NCBI RefSeq assembly: GCF_002443255.2
Contig: NW_019211456.1
Location: forward strand, 52,865,743-52,929,742
DNA length: 64,000 bases
Source of the DNA: Varroa destructor
Lineage: Eukaryota; Arthropoda; Arachnida; Mesostigmata; Varroidae
Direction: 5' to 3'
The notes under the pieces are model-generated. The model made no database searches. It was not told the origin of the DNA and saw nothing but the letters and a program-made list of their open reading frames with translations. The translations under genes and the position numbers were made by a program. The stretch's first letter is position 1. Each line of letters begins with the position of its first letter. Below are positions 46,109 through 58,166 of this stretch, piece after piece.

Positions 46109-47846
46109 CCTACCGCTCGCGTTCTCATATGTAATTTGAAGTTAAAGCAATTTTTTTGCTTCTGTTCTCTACAGCGTAATGCTTTTAAATAGGCTTGCCC
46201 CCAAGTTGCCTTTTTAGAGTATAGTAAGCTCCGTAATCATACGGACTTGAATTGGGTGAACGCTGGACACTCCTTTACGTCTTCGTATTTCGGGATGTGG
46301 TTATTTACTCGCTGGTCCCCGACGCTCGAGTTTCCGTCTTTGAAACGTTTGCGTCATACACATACAGTGCTGTTACTTAGGGGCTCCCCATCGAATGTCT
46401 TCACCAATCTTCGACGAATTTCCCCGGCGTTCGAGGAACACAAACTTAACTACTGAACCTAAATTTTCGAAATTAAAATCTTATCCTCCAGAACCTGTTT
46501 CTACTTGCAAGTTTCTCGAAGACTAGAATATTGATCGGCCAACTTTCGTCTCCTAGCGGCACATAATTCAAAGCGTCCTCAATTTTGCCGGATTCGCTTG
46601 TAACCGCTTAATTGGTTCAAATAGAAAATAAAAATTTTACAAGCTATTTTCAATTTAGTGATGTGAGTAAGTGCGTGGCAAAGTAAGTACAATGGAAATG
46701 ACGCCATCTTCTATTAGTGTGTATTATAAAATGACAAGGAAAGGGGCTCAACAAGAGGAACATTCGTTACCTGTCTACGAATGGACTATCGACTAAACCA
46801 AGACTCAAATGACAACGGGTATAAAATGCGATTTATTTTCTCCGCATTCAAATACACCATAACGAAACTGAGCCATGCTGTTCATGCCCAACGTTGCGTA
46901 GAGCTCTATGGGCATTTCAGTACCTAGTTGCTGCTTCTGTTCTTTTTTTTAACACCCCTGGGTATTTTTTGGTGCCACGCTGCGTTCCATAACCTAGTGA
47001 CTGAAGCCGCTCTAAAACTTTTTCTTTCAGCCAGTTTGTAGATGGGTCAAATTATGTGGAACGGCTTCTGGAATAACGCCGATTCACATTGCAATCATTT
47101 CCCTTCTTTGTTACTAGGAAAACAGTCTTTGGCAGCTTGCTATTTGCAATGCTTGCCTCCGTCGAAAAAGTCTTTTCCTTATTTTATTGAGCCTGTAGGA
47201 CACATAGCGTGTCTGCAGTTAAGGGTAGGTGCCATTTTTCCCATATGCATATAAACCTCCTGTCGCTACGATGGAACAGGTAGTTTTTATGCTTCTCTCT
47301 GCTACAGCATAAGCTTTCCGGTTCGAGCTAGAAGTTTACTTTCATGCCTGCTCGCGAAGCGGTTTTCATAGACTGGTTTATTTGGCGAACAAATAGTAGT
47401 ATCGGCCGCAGTTAGGTACGAGCCAGGCCGAAGGGCTCGCTCTCCTGCCTCACTCTGCATAACCACTTATATCTCGTGTCGAGAGAAAGAGTTTGCTTTT
47501 TTCGCTGTTCGAATCCCGAAAACATTTGGTTCTTACTAAAAATGTCTGGGTGGAGTGCAAATGAAGCGAGCTAGCTAGCAGCTCAAGTGTATATAGTACC
47601 CTCTGTTGACATATATTTACAACAAACAGGGTGACGCTGACATTTGCCTCAAATCGATGAAGCATAAGCGACGCATAACTTCGGGCATCCAAGTGTCAGG
47701 ACAAGTGAGGACTATTATTGCGACGAAAATCGCGCCTAAGATCAGCTTGTCGCTGCGGCCGACATAACTACAAAGCAATGTATGTACTATCGCCTAACTG
47801 TACTAGCAAAAGTCGCGGTGTAGAGATGATTTTCGGTAACTTGAAA

Positions 47847-47868
47847 AATCCACTTGAAGAAGTGGATT
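47847..47868. repeat. 9-bp perfect hairpin, GAAG loop
   Basis: aatccactt and aagtggatt flank gaag. It is short and may be chance. Confidence 0.7.
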
Positions 47869-48151
47869 CCAGTGAGCTGGCAGTATGCGGACAATACTGC
47901 TGAATAGTACCGACTTGTTGTGTGTTCTTACCTCATACACATGTTGTTGTGTATACGGTTAGGACCTGAAGCAAAAGCCATTGCCTGCGAACACTTACAA
48001 CTTCTTTTTTAACGTCCTGTGCACTCAGTGAAAGACAGCGTCATTGCATTTGTATCGATAGTTAATACATTAGCAACGCGCGAATTGGTTCGTCTGACCA
48101 CACGGCAGTAAATTTCGTCTCATAGTTTCACACATACACTCGACTGTTTAG

Positions 48152-48175
48152 AGCCATCTGGCAGCTGGAAACTAT
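48152..48175 (+). CDS. candidate 24-nt microexon
   Basis: A pyrimidine-rich acceptor (cacatacactcgactgtttag) ends at 48151 and the perfect donor GTAAGT starts at 48176. Between them are 24 bases, a multiple of three, open in frame 1 as SHLAAGNY. The exon-side base before the donor is T rather than G. Short in-frame exons of this size are common in metazoan neuronal genes, but no conservation can be checked here. Confidence 0.25.
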
Positions 48176-50788
48176 GTAAGTGCGTCCGTCTCTTTGAACG
48201 CGTACCTTTCATTTAGTTGAATTCGTGTTTGACGCTAATATGCCCGCGTACACCTTTTTGGGTAACAATCCAGTCTAGAATGTTTCCATTTCTAACCGGC
48301 TTCTAACCTTCCTCAAAGTGATATACAAGCTCATATACTATACTTGGTCACGTTCTCGTTACAACATCGGGTATGTTTCGTTTGTTGATACCGCTTGCTC
48401 GATATATAAATGCTTAATCTCCGAAAATTCCTTCAGGTTTTTCCTTTTTTTCGGCAAAATTATATTTGGTGCTCTGGTAACGCGACGTGCTTTTCTATCC
48501 CATTGTATTTGCCCCAGTGAAAGCGGCAGTACAAACGTACTGTTTTCGATTTGGCGCACCGAACGCTCAACTAGCGGTTGCTGCTATTACGCTGATTAGG
48601 CCGTTATAGTTTGGAACCATTTCGTTTCTGTCCGCCGGTTGCCTCCGCCTTTCTATCCGGCTTAAGTTTCCGGAAGGGCGGAAATTTATATGAGTGCCAC
48701 CACAGCATTACATCATTGAAGTGTACGTAACGAGGAAAATTCAGCTGTCACCAACTTTTGAATAGGGCCTATTTTTGGCGTTGCAGCAATTTCGCGTTAG
48801 CAAACCTTTGATGATCGCTATGATCCATTTAGTATCATTGCTAGTATTTGTTTTTGAATTTCGTACCTGATTACCTGTCTTTCTCGAGCAAATCCTAATC
48901 TCTTCCAAAACCGGTGATCGTCGATGAGCCGCCCTGGTTCGCTGTTAGTTAACTGACGTCGTCGTATGCCAATGGCTGCCTGCTGCGTTCATATACAATC
49001 TGCCCCAACTGGTTTGCATGCCCAAGTTATTTTGTCATCGCAGGAAAATTTCGTATCTCTTATTCACCGTATCGATTAAAAGAGAAACAGCGGTAAACAG
49101 CGGGTAATTTACCATTTCTGCCCAGTAACCGCAACTTAATAGACACACGCACCATCCAGCCGTACGTAACTTAATTGATATAACAATCGACACGAGATTC
49201 ATATTTGTAGAGGTAAGCTCTGTTCATATACTGCGCTGGCCGATATTGTGTACCGCAAGTGGCACTCATGTCGACTCTGTAGGCCTATAAAGTGGAAACC
49301 AATAGCTCTAAAATATGGAGTTCTCTGTTTTTGAACTACACCGTCGCGTACCCACGAGGAACATACGAAGCGTATTTTCAATGTAGAATGAAAACGTTCC
49401 AAGTGACGGCCGAAAGCTGCCAAGCTTCACTGGGTCTCTTGGATTCAGAGATCCCTAAAGCATTTTCATTAAAGCATCTGGAGCTTCATGATACTACCAA
49501 AGACAGCCACTGAGCGATTGTGTGCTGGGCATGCGTCAAGTGACGGCTCATTTAGCTGAAATTTCCTACTTTTAAGGTGCTCTTTCCTAAGACTCGTCCA
49601 AGCTTGCCCTTTCAGTTAAGCACCATGAAGATTAGAGGTGTTGCTAGATCTCCTGTCATATTCACAAGTAGCGCCTCTACATGGGCTTTTGGGGGCGAAC
49701 TTTTGCTCCATATAGAATGAGTCAGTTCGACGATGTTCGACTTCCTACCTATTACGCAGCGGTCAATATGCTGATGCGCGATTTTGACATCAATAAGATA
49801 GTGACATACTAGCGGCGCCAGTACGGCTAACGGAAAATCACAAAAGTTGCACTAATTTTTTTGTTATTACAAAGATTAACCTCGTAACTGAAAGTAATTA
49901 TAATAAACAAACCTAATTAATATTGGCTCTACGATAGTAAGAAATGTCGATGGAACCTTGGACGTTCGATAGAAATAAAGTAAACAATAGCCGATCGTTG
50001 CGGTCACAAGAGAAGTGACGTTTTATTAATGTCTACCCGGAACATTTGATGAGCCCGGAAGGATTGTTTATGAGTTAATTCATTTTCGTCTGCTACATGG
50101 ATAAGATTTGTGACTCTTTATGTACGAATGTAACGTTTTTAAATATTATTTGTTTTTCCATTGATTTTCACAATGGCAATTATTGTACATCTAACTAGAC
50201 ATGTTACGCGTGTAACAATAGTCAATAATAATAATAATATAATATTCACAGTTTTGATAATCTTTAGTTATTCTATGGCTCTTCTGGAATATTATAAAGA
50301 TTACCAACCGTAAGTTCAAGCTAATTTTACTGCTCTTTTGACTGCACAGTCAAGTTATCAATCATCTAATAGTCTATTTGACCGATTTTTGAGTGATGAG
50401 GGGATGAGAATTTGCGAAAGGTATATACATTGGCAATCGTCCCTATTACCATATGTTGTTCGTATTTAGCCTTTCTTTATGTATGCTATATATCCATTCC
50501 TAAAATCGAAAACACTTAAAATCTATGTATAGCACTCTAAGCAGATACAACGCTGCTTGTTCTGCGGCCTCTCGCATTCGGTTTCCCCTTCTCGACTCTT
50601 GACACTCATCTCGCCCCCATTTCGATCCGTGGCAGCGTTTGTTTTTCGCCTATTTTTATTGCTGTGTGTCTACTTTGGTTCTTGTACCGACCCACTTACT
50701 ACCCTCTCAACTAGTAGACTAAGGCTTTTCAGGACTGGACTTTGCCCTGATAAGAATAGGGAATCAAGAAGGCTCCTATCCACGAACG
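48176..50788. other. no supportable gene
   Basis: Short frames only. An AAT run lies at 50223-50239. The sequence becomes pyrimidine-rich and GC-richer from about 50560, where a + frame with a hydrophobic segment overlaps the better minus-strand frame. Nothing else supportable. Confidence 0.5.
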
Positions 50789-51193
50789 CTAGCTTAGACA
50801 GGACCGAAAAGGCAGAACAAAGGAAAAATGCTTTGTCATAATTGCTATTCGGGTCATGTCCTCTAGGAAATTGAATTTTTTTTTCATTCTGAGGGAAACT
50901 TCTCGCAGGAGGCGGTGGGGTAGCCGATCGGACAGCTCCGTCGCCTTCAGGCCTGTCTCTTTTTGCCCGGTTCTTTCTTCTCGCACTTCTAACACTGACA
51001 GCCCTCTCTTGCCGAAATATAAGCGTCTAGGTATAGGGAAAACGGGATAGACAGCCGAATAACTTCGACAACGTGGCTTACATGCTTGTGTGGGGAACGC
51101 CGTCAACCACTGTCTGATTGCGCTACGGTTGACTGTCCAAGAGCGGTTCGATCCTGCTCTTTGTCTCTGACCTAGTAGCTCGCTCACCTGCAT
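50789..51193 (-). CDS. longest ATG-initiated ORF, 134 aa
   Basis: Minus-strand frame from ATG at 51193 to TAG at 50789. It starts MQVSELLGQRQRAGSNRSW. The centre reads SVLEVREERTGQKETGLKAT and then LSDRLPHRLLREVSLRMKKK, charged and helix-like. The end is Phe-rich. It has more Glu/Lys/Arg than random frames here. Right at its start, ATGCAG|GTGAGC is a strong donor consensus, so this could instead be an intron following a short first exon with an upstream ATG (MKATHVDA). No family is recognised. Confidence 0.3.
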   Translation of the reverse strand: MQVSELLGQRQRAGSNRSWTVNRSAIRQWLTAFPTQACKPRCRSYSAVYPVFPIPRRLYFGKRGLSVLEVREERTGQKETGLKATELSDRLPHRLLREVSLRMKKKFNFLEDMTRIAIMTKHFSFVLPFRSCLS

Positions 51194-53154
51194 CTACATG
51201 TGTTGCTTTCATAGACGACAGCAGCCTTAGATTGAAGTCGGTGGACCTGAAGTTAGCGGAGCGCTTCAATAAACTAACTAGGTCTATTTGTATATGCATT
51301 TCCTGCCGTAACCTACACGGCTTGGCTGGCAGTCGAGCAACTACTTAGGATATCATAATCATGGCTGGTAGCTCGATTATAACGCGTGTGGAGTAAACAA
51401 GTTGAAGCTAACATTGCCAGGGTGTGCCTATTCCGTGCTTATGTATGTTCTTAATATTAACAGTTAACATATTATGTGTAAATATTAAAGCTCATACACG
51501 TCGCAAATACTTGGCGAAACGTGTAATAATATTTGGAATGCGATAAAACCCTATGCTACAATGTTCCATATATTTACGCTGCAGAAATAATTTTGACTAT
51601 TGTTGAATTGTTCAAGGTAAATTAATTACCTTGTTGTTACAATACCTACATGTTTCATCTGAAGACAGATGTGTTTTTGGACATCGCCAGTAGGACGGTA
51701 GAGAACAGATAGGTAAAATATTTACTAGAGTAGTGACTTCATTATCTGGCTCCAGTGTAGTGCCCAGTGGGTTGGTGTCATCATATTGATGACCATTCAT
51801 CTCGAAGTGCAGCTTCTGTAATAGTGTTTCGGGCCTTGTTCAAACCAATATCTATAAAACAAGTTGGCTCATTAGTAAAACCCATATAATAGTCGGCAAC
51901 GGTAGTGGCTATATTAAACGACATGGCTACCTTTATATGTTACGTTTCCGACGGTTTCTCACTTGTATGCATGCTTGGTATTCGGCTTGTATCAGGTACT
52001 AAATCGGGCGTTAGCCGTAATGAGAGAGCAAAGGACAATGAGCATCAGACAATTTAGAGAATTAAGGTAACTTGGAAATGAACCGACGGATGATTTAGAT
52101 GCGAACCCTTCTATGTAAGGTAAAATTATTTCGCTTCTTTTTTCACTGCCCGAGTAGCTGCGTGACAATCCAAGTAGTTAAGGGTGGATTCGGCTTTTAA
52201 ACTAAATGGACCAACTTGTTACATTTTGGCTGGACGGGGATTTCATTACAAAGGGGCAACTCTGTAATGACCTCTCCCTAGCTATATGATCACGTCGATA
52301 TAAGGGCTAATATCCGAACCGATTTTTTCAACCTCTATCTCTATAGGGTTTCGTGTTAAGGTTACTCTGGTCTAGCTTTAAAGAACTTGTCCTCGTGTCA
52401 AGTTTTACGTTTTTCGGCTGTTTGGAATTAATCACCGCGCTGTCTTGAAATCGTATAGCGTTAGCGATTATAGAATATAATAGAGTGAGATTGGGGAAAA
52501 TTGAAATCATATCCGTGTGTATACGCACGCCCTCTATATAAAGTCAAGCGTCTAATCCCTCTAATTTAAGTTAATCGTTTCTATCAGCATCTGCCTCTAC
52601 ATCCGATGCGATATCCGCAAGGAACTGTACTTGTATTATTCAGAGGTCGCTTCGAAAAGCAAGTTACTTTATATAGCCTACGCATTTACTCTAACTTTAC
52701 TTCAGACTGCACAAACCCCCAATTTATCTACATTTTTTATTTATATATGCTTGCATTGTAAATAGCCTAACGAGCAATTAATTCACAACAAATAATGTAA
52801 TAGAAGTTCGTTCGATTGGTATATTTTAGTAGTTCAGATTGGTGTTCATGTGAAGCCTATCCATACTTCATCACTTCGTCTGACAGAATAGACTCTGAAG
52901 CTTCGCGGTCCGGCCGCCGCGATAAGCGTGCGCATATCATCGTCAACGTCTATTATTAGCTAAGTTTACAATTGAGTATGACTATTTCATTCCTTATCTT
53001 ATCCGTATTTTAAGTCTTAGGCCATAGTTAATGCATTCATGGTAGAAGTCATTTAGACAAGCTGCCGAAAATAAATGACTATTTTCCAGCCAGAACTACT
53101 TTTGCAGGCGTGTTCTGCTAACTATATTCTAACAATAACCTTAAAAGCTCGTTA

Positions 53155-53223
53155 GATGCGTACGTACACGATGAACAAGATCAGATTGTTTGGATCTGAT
53201 CTTCTTCATTGTGTATCTACATC
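53155..53223. ncRNA. candidate microRNA-precursor-like hairpin
   Basis: The arms 53164-53186 and 53194-53216 pair over 23 positions with one C-C mismatch and two G-U pairs, around a 7-base loop. The lower stem continues after a C-C mismatch with two pairs, a two-base bulge and four more pairs to 53155/53223. Total length of about 69 bases, small internal asymmetry and a 22-base duplex resemble an animal pre-miRNA. No match to a known microRNA is claimed. A palindromic transposon relic is the main alternative, and either strand could be the transcript. Confidence 0.4.
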
Positions 53224-54646
53224 AGCTGCATAGAAACCAAATTAATATCGATTGATAACTGTGCTCAGACACGCTGAAAAGGATATGGCGAAGATTTCTA
53301 TGCAACACGTAAATATAGTTTATACGTGAACGTCTTTCTACTCCCAACCGCAGGGAAACTCTCGGAAGTAAATCATCCTGTATTTGGCGACATGTTTGTA
53401 GAAAGCCGTTGACAGGTGCGTAAAAATTACATCTATGTATTGTTTGTTCTACGGTCCTAGCGCTCTGAGGTGGGACACCGCAAAAACAACGTAAAATTCA
53501 ATTCAATTCTTCTCTCTTCTCCAACATGAGTTCGTGTACGACGGCATAGTTCTCAAAATGCTTGTGAGCCCATTTTATGTACCTTGGAGGAATCCAGCGA
53601 GTATTATTAATGCACCGATTGAAGACTAGTCCATATTCCGCTCACCAATTAAGCACCGTGACGAGGCTTGGTGATAGTGATATCTCTTCCAACATGAAGC
53701 CACATGGAAATAGGACTGATGCAATTTACGGCATTTTTTATGTATCAATTAAATTAACTTGTTGAGTCTGAGGAAGGTTTGTGACCGCTGGACATACAGC
53801 ACGGATTATTCCTCCAATAAATGGTCCGTAAAGTGAAAAATACAAAAATATATACATAGATACAGAGTGTTGTTCGTTAGCGTAATAACATGATCCATTC
53901 GTAAACCCTAATTAGTTTTATTTAATTTACTAATGGTTGTTTTATGTTAAGATGTTGTCGATCAATCATTAGGACGTACACTGCGGTGGTCATCAGCTCC
54001 TTAAGTTTTTCTGACCTCGAGACGACTCATTGCTGATACGTAATATGTGCATTTATCTATCTATGTAGATTATTATATACTCAATACTTAAAAGTGTCTT
54101 GTGTTAGGTTCATATACGGGCGAGGTTTTTTACATCGTAAACACCTCTCGTCCCGTACATCGGACACGGACAAAACAAATCTTATCATTGTTGCGCAGTG
54201 ATAGTGGTTTTCATGATTCAACTATCTGTGCAGTCGTGTTGTCCCGACATGCTCGTCTACGTAATAATTTCTTAGTAAAACTTTTCCAATCTAAATATCA
54301 TAATTCGACCACTGTGTATCTCCGAATCTGCGTTGTTTTTTTCGTGTATTTTGCCTCATCACACATTCTGTTCACGAGCCTGTGAATTCTCGGACCCTGT
54401 ATTGCGGCCGCACACAACATGCCCCTCCAGCAGCTACCAGAACACGTCTGACCGGCGTTTTACTTTTGCGGCAAATGATATCGCCTAGACAATATTACTT
54501 TCTCCCACGTTTTCTTGTTTTAAAGTTTTATCACTTCACTTTTTTCTATTTGATTGGGGATTATTTGGTTGTCAGCATACGATTTTACGTTCCTTCTTTT
54601 TTTCGTTAATTACAACTGATTCGTTTACCCCATTATTATTCTGCTC

Positions 54647-54679
54647 AATTGGGCTCGTAGCCCAATTATCAGTTTTTTT
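54647..54679 (+). terminator. 9-bp hairpin followed by T7
   Basis: aattgggct and agcccaatt flank the loop cgt, and TTTTTTT follows at 54673-54679. The layout resembles an intrinsic terminator, but in nuclear DNA it has no such established role. The T run alone would stop RNA polymerase III. Probably incidental. Confidence 0.2.
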
Positions 54680-57600
54680 CGTATCTCACGCACACTCTTA
54701 GCCGAGGCCACGTACGGCCAAAAACTCAACACGTTGGACTCTGCCTCTAAAAGGTGTGTCGCATTGCACCTACATCTGCATTCATGCGTGTAGGTTGGCT
54801 TTACCGTTGTTACAGATCCAGAAGAAAGAACCCTTGTGTTCGGAGTACATGAGCAACAAAAGGAGTCGTTTAGAATCTGTTTCGGCAAATCTTCGAACAT
54901 ATTCATGATTTATGGAATGGAAAAAATGAGTCTGCTATTTGTGGTAGGGAGCAAGAGAGAGTAAGCGAGAGAGAGATGCACACTTCCTTCTAACAGAGCT
55001 CATTGTTATTATCTTTCAGCCCGTGTAGAGCATGCTTACATTTAATTTGATTATTGTTAAGCTATATTCTAATTTTACACAGTCTTTATTAAGAAGGCAA
55101 TTACTGGTGGCCTTCTTTGGTAAAACACGAAGCCTGACTCTGTCGCTGCTTAGGTGCTAAAAGCGCTCTGACCGAGTTTGGAAAGGTGCAGATTTGGATT
55201 CCAGAAGGCTAATAATTTGGGCAAGTACCTTCAACGGCTTGTTGTGTATCATACGAAACAACACAACGTTGAAGACCACTCCGACGCGCGCCGATGTATA
55301 AAATCTGCCGAGGGATCTAAGTTTGACTTCTGGAGATGGAAGGGGAAAAAGTCATGACAACAAACCGTAAAACGCTTCAATATGAGTATTGACCCATTTC
55401 TTTTTTAAGAAGGGTTTACTTAGTAAAATAAAAAAAATTCGTTTGTATATGTTTAACGTTAATACATTGTGTTCAAAAGTTAAAGAAGGCATTAAACGTA
55501 CGTTGGGTGGTATTTTCGCTGCCTAATAATATTTTTGCTAAAAAAATTTACATTGAAAATAAAAAAAACTCATGGGAAAAAATTGTCAACTCATTTACTA
55601 AAAGCCTACGGAGGAATTAGTAAAAATTAAAGATAAATCGACCCGTGCGATAAAACTATTTGTCAACTGACGCCATTTCAAAAGCGAAAACACTAAGTTC
55701 AGTGCACGTACTCCATTTGTATTTATATTCGATTTTTACCCAAGCTGTAACTGTACAACATATGGACTATCTGATATTAAACAATTCAGCATAAACAGGA
55801 GCAGGAATACAGTTGATTTAACTTAAAAAGGAATTGCCAAATCGTTGATATTACTAGAGTCCTTGACATAAGTGATAGACTTTAAAGCAAACTCTACCTA
55901 AGTTATCGTTAGTTACCACTTTACATAACTGAGCCAAGTTTTATTTAAGAAAAATATATTAAAATGCATTTATTTGTAAATTGTGCTAGTACAACGCCAA
56001 TATTGCAGCATCTCACATAGTTATTGTTATCGATGTAAGGAACTGAGCGATCTTAGGCCATCGTCGTCACTTAACAATAATATAAATATAGATACAGTAA
56101 CATCTTCGGACTGTGTGTGGGCCTTATTCGCATAAACCGGCGAGTACGATCCCAAAGAAACTGGATTCGGGAAGAATACGGTCGCAGAGAATTTTCTTCC
56201 CCCCTGCCTTTTGCCAGAAAACAGAGCAGCGGTCTGAGTGTATCTGTGGTCATCTCGCTAACGCAACAGAAATTTTACTGGTCCCGGCTATTTGCACCGG
56301 CCCGCGACAGCTTGTGGTGCTCGAGCTGTGGAAACAGAAGTCACCAACCGCAGTTCGTGTGTCCTTCTTTGCCCTTTTTCCTGGCTAATAAAAGTGAAAA
56401 CGTTCTCTCAGAGACGCTCCTTTCGGCGCCTTCCTCTATGACGTTTCTTTTTCCTCTGCCGTATTTGCTTTTCATCCATTCATCCTTCCTCCATTTCCCA
56501 CGGTACTTCATCTCGGGCTTTTCGACGCTTCCTCTGTGTTGTTATAAAGACAATGGGAAACGCTTATACTCTATTAAAGTCATGAAGCGTAGTTTTCCTA
56601 AAGTTGACAGCCATATAGAGTGACCATAGAATTTCTAGCAGAAGACAGCGTATGACGGTGTCCTGAACTGTCTGTTTAACTGCTTATAAATAAGGGTTAT
56701 GTATTCGCCGTTTCGAAATCAGTTGTATAGTCGTGTGTCCGTACTGCTTCCCCATTTACACGTTCTAACGCCTAAGCGATTATGCAGACACGGAGAAAAA
56801 CACGATTCCTTCAATCGCTCGTATCCGCTCTGGCCAGTGGTGCTGAAATGTACTGATGTCTCTGTCAGCTTACTCACTTGACTGCGTCACGTTTCTTCGA
56901 CGTGTCAAAATTTGTATCACCTCGTTCTCATCGGTTGGATGAAAATTTCGATCAGCGATATTAGTCTAATACACCTTACGAACTATGTGCTTTGCATGCG
57001 TGCTGTGTTGTTGGTTGACCTGGATGAAGGCCAGCACCTCAAGCATATGAAATGTCAAAAACTCAATTACTCAACAGTGTATCAACGTGTCATCTGTTTG
57101 CCACGGATTTTACCTATTAGACAGACGTTTTAGACAATCAATAACATATTCATTCACTATTTCATTGATAAATATTGATTGTGTTTATGCCGTTGGTAAA
57201 TTATGGCGTTCGAATCATATCAGTCGTCATTGATAAACACAGCTAAATTACATGTGCAGCAGCATAGGACGGCGTACATGTTAGTATTTGAGAGAAAATA
57301 CAAAGGTTGCTATAGAGGCAGAATTAGAGAAAACGCTGATCATTTCAATAGGTTGTTTCAACGCACCACCAAGGGCAGTACTATTCAGACAAGAAGAAGG
57401 ATCGACAATGTTCAGCTTGGACAAATTCATTTTATGTTAGGTTTTTCTCTGTTCTGCCCTTCTATTTATTAGTTCCAACCTTGTGTTTTTGTTTTGGCTT
57501 CTGCCGTTCGCATGCACCATTCTGCATCTGATAAATTTACGCTAGCCGTCAACGCACTATAAAAGGCCGGCTATTTTTGAGGCTATATACCAAACTTAGG

Positions 57601-58070
57601 CTAGGTTGTTTTTGCTTAATCGAACAATCCCTTGAAAAGAATCCTTTTAATAGATGCGGAATAAGACAAGTTATAGGATCGTTTTATTGTTTCGTTTTTC
57701 TTCTCGATTTCTTTGTATAAACAACCAATGCACGCAGCGGCGCCTTTCGGTGCCTGTGCAACGGCGTCTGTTTGTTTAGTCGTTTGACTCGTTGTACCTC
57801 ATAAAAAGGAGAAAATTCTCGCTTCTATCCATGAGCCTTAGAACCAAACCTGGCCACCATTCGATGCCTTATAGTACATACAGACATATCGCCCTGATGC
57901 ATGAACTTCCACATGGTTTACGCAAGCTGTTGATGTCTGTCGAATCGTTCTAGCAGTTGTCTTATTACTGATCGACTTTGTGACCAACGGTTTCTAAGAC
58001 TCACCTTTCAACCACCTACTTTTAAAAGTCCACTTCGTCTTAGTTTAACTTAATGATTTGTCCTTTGTAG

Positions 58071-58166
58071 CGAAGTACATATTTTGTATATGGATGACAG
58101 CTAGGGTGAACTACATGATAACCCAAACACGATCTCAAGTTGTCATCCTATCGTTGTTTTTTAATG
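58071..58166 (+). CDS. candidate internal exon, 96 nt
   Basis: Acceptor cttaatgatttgtcctttgtag ends at 58070 and donor AATG|GTGAGT begins at 58167. The 96-base exon is open in one frame as two bases, 31 codons and one base: KYIFCIWMTARVNYMITQTR and then SQVVILSLFFN. Phase 1 at both ends makes it symmetric and compatible with the 37777 end and the 61076 start. The peptide is rather hydrophobic and may reflect chance in T-rich DNA. An internal GTGAAC could be an alternative donor. Confidence 0.28.

Larger units (their letters stand above)
44674..48151. other. no convincing gene
   Basis: Includes the (AT)n array at 46078. A strong acceptor (aaaactttttctttcag) ends at 47030. It leads into a short frame QFVDGSNYVERLLE and then TAA, or into an alternative 29-codon frame. 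A 9-bp hairpin lies at 47847-47868. Several TTTTTTT runs occur. No exon is supportable beyond these hints. Confidence 0.45.
51194..58070. other. nearly 7 kb without a supportable coding exon
   Basis: AT-rich sequence with the hairpins at 53155 and 54647. A strong acceptor-like site (ttgttattatctttcag) ends at 55019 and closes within a few codons in all frames. A TATA-like tataaata lies at 56081, upstream of a GC-richer patch. That patch has a 168-codon GTG-started frame (56117-56623) whose only ATG is near its end. An inverted repeat acaatcaata/tattgattgt lies at 57134-57182. Confidence 0.5.

Noticed and set aside
47031..47075. Short frame QFVDGSNYVERLLE after a strong acceptor
   Set aside because: Only 14 codons. 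A competing frame from the same acceptor is longer, and no poly(A) signal follows. The acceptor is noted in the stretch description only.
47505..47525. tgttcgaatcc, resembling a tRNA T-loop
   Set aside because: The flanking bases do not form the five-pair T stem, and no acceptor or anticodon arm is present. No tRNA could be built anywhere in the window.
54647..54679. Hairpin plus T7 as a bacterial-type terminator indicating prokaryotic DNA
   Set aside because: Everything else in the window (gene sparsity, splice signals, microsatellites) is eukaryotic, so the terminator-like shape is treated as incidental.
56117..56623. Longest uninterrupted frame in the window (168 codons, + strand)
   Set aside because: It starts at GTG and its first ATG is about 108 codons in. 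The region is pyrimidine-rich and the product is low in charged residues, with Leu/Ser/Phe runs, consistent with a chance frame in a GC-richer patch.
57134..57182. 10-bp inverted repeat acaatcaata/tattgattgt
   Set aside because: The 29-base loop and AT-only composition make a stable or functional structure unlikely.
58071..58103. Out-of-frame ILYMDD peptide, also reverse-transcriptase-like
   Set aside because: The frame closes two codons later and nothing else of a polymerase is visible on either side.
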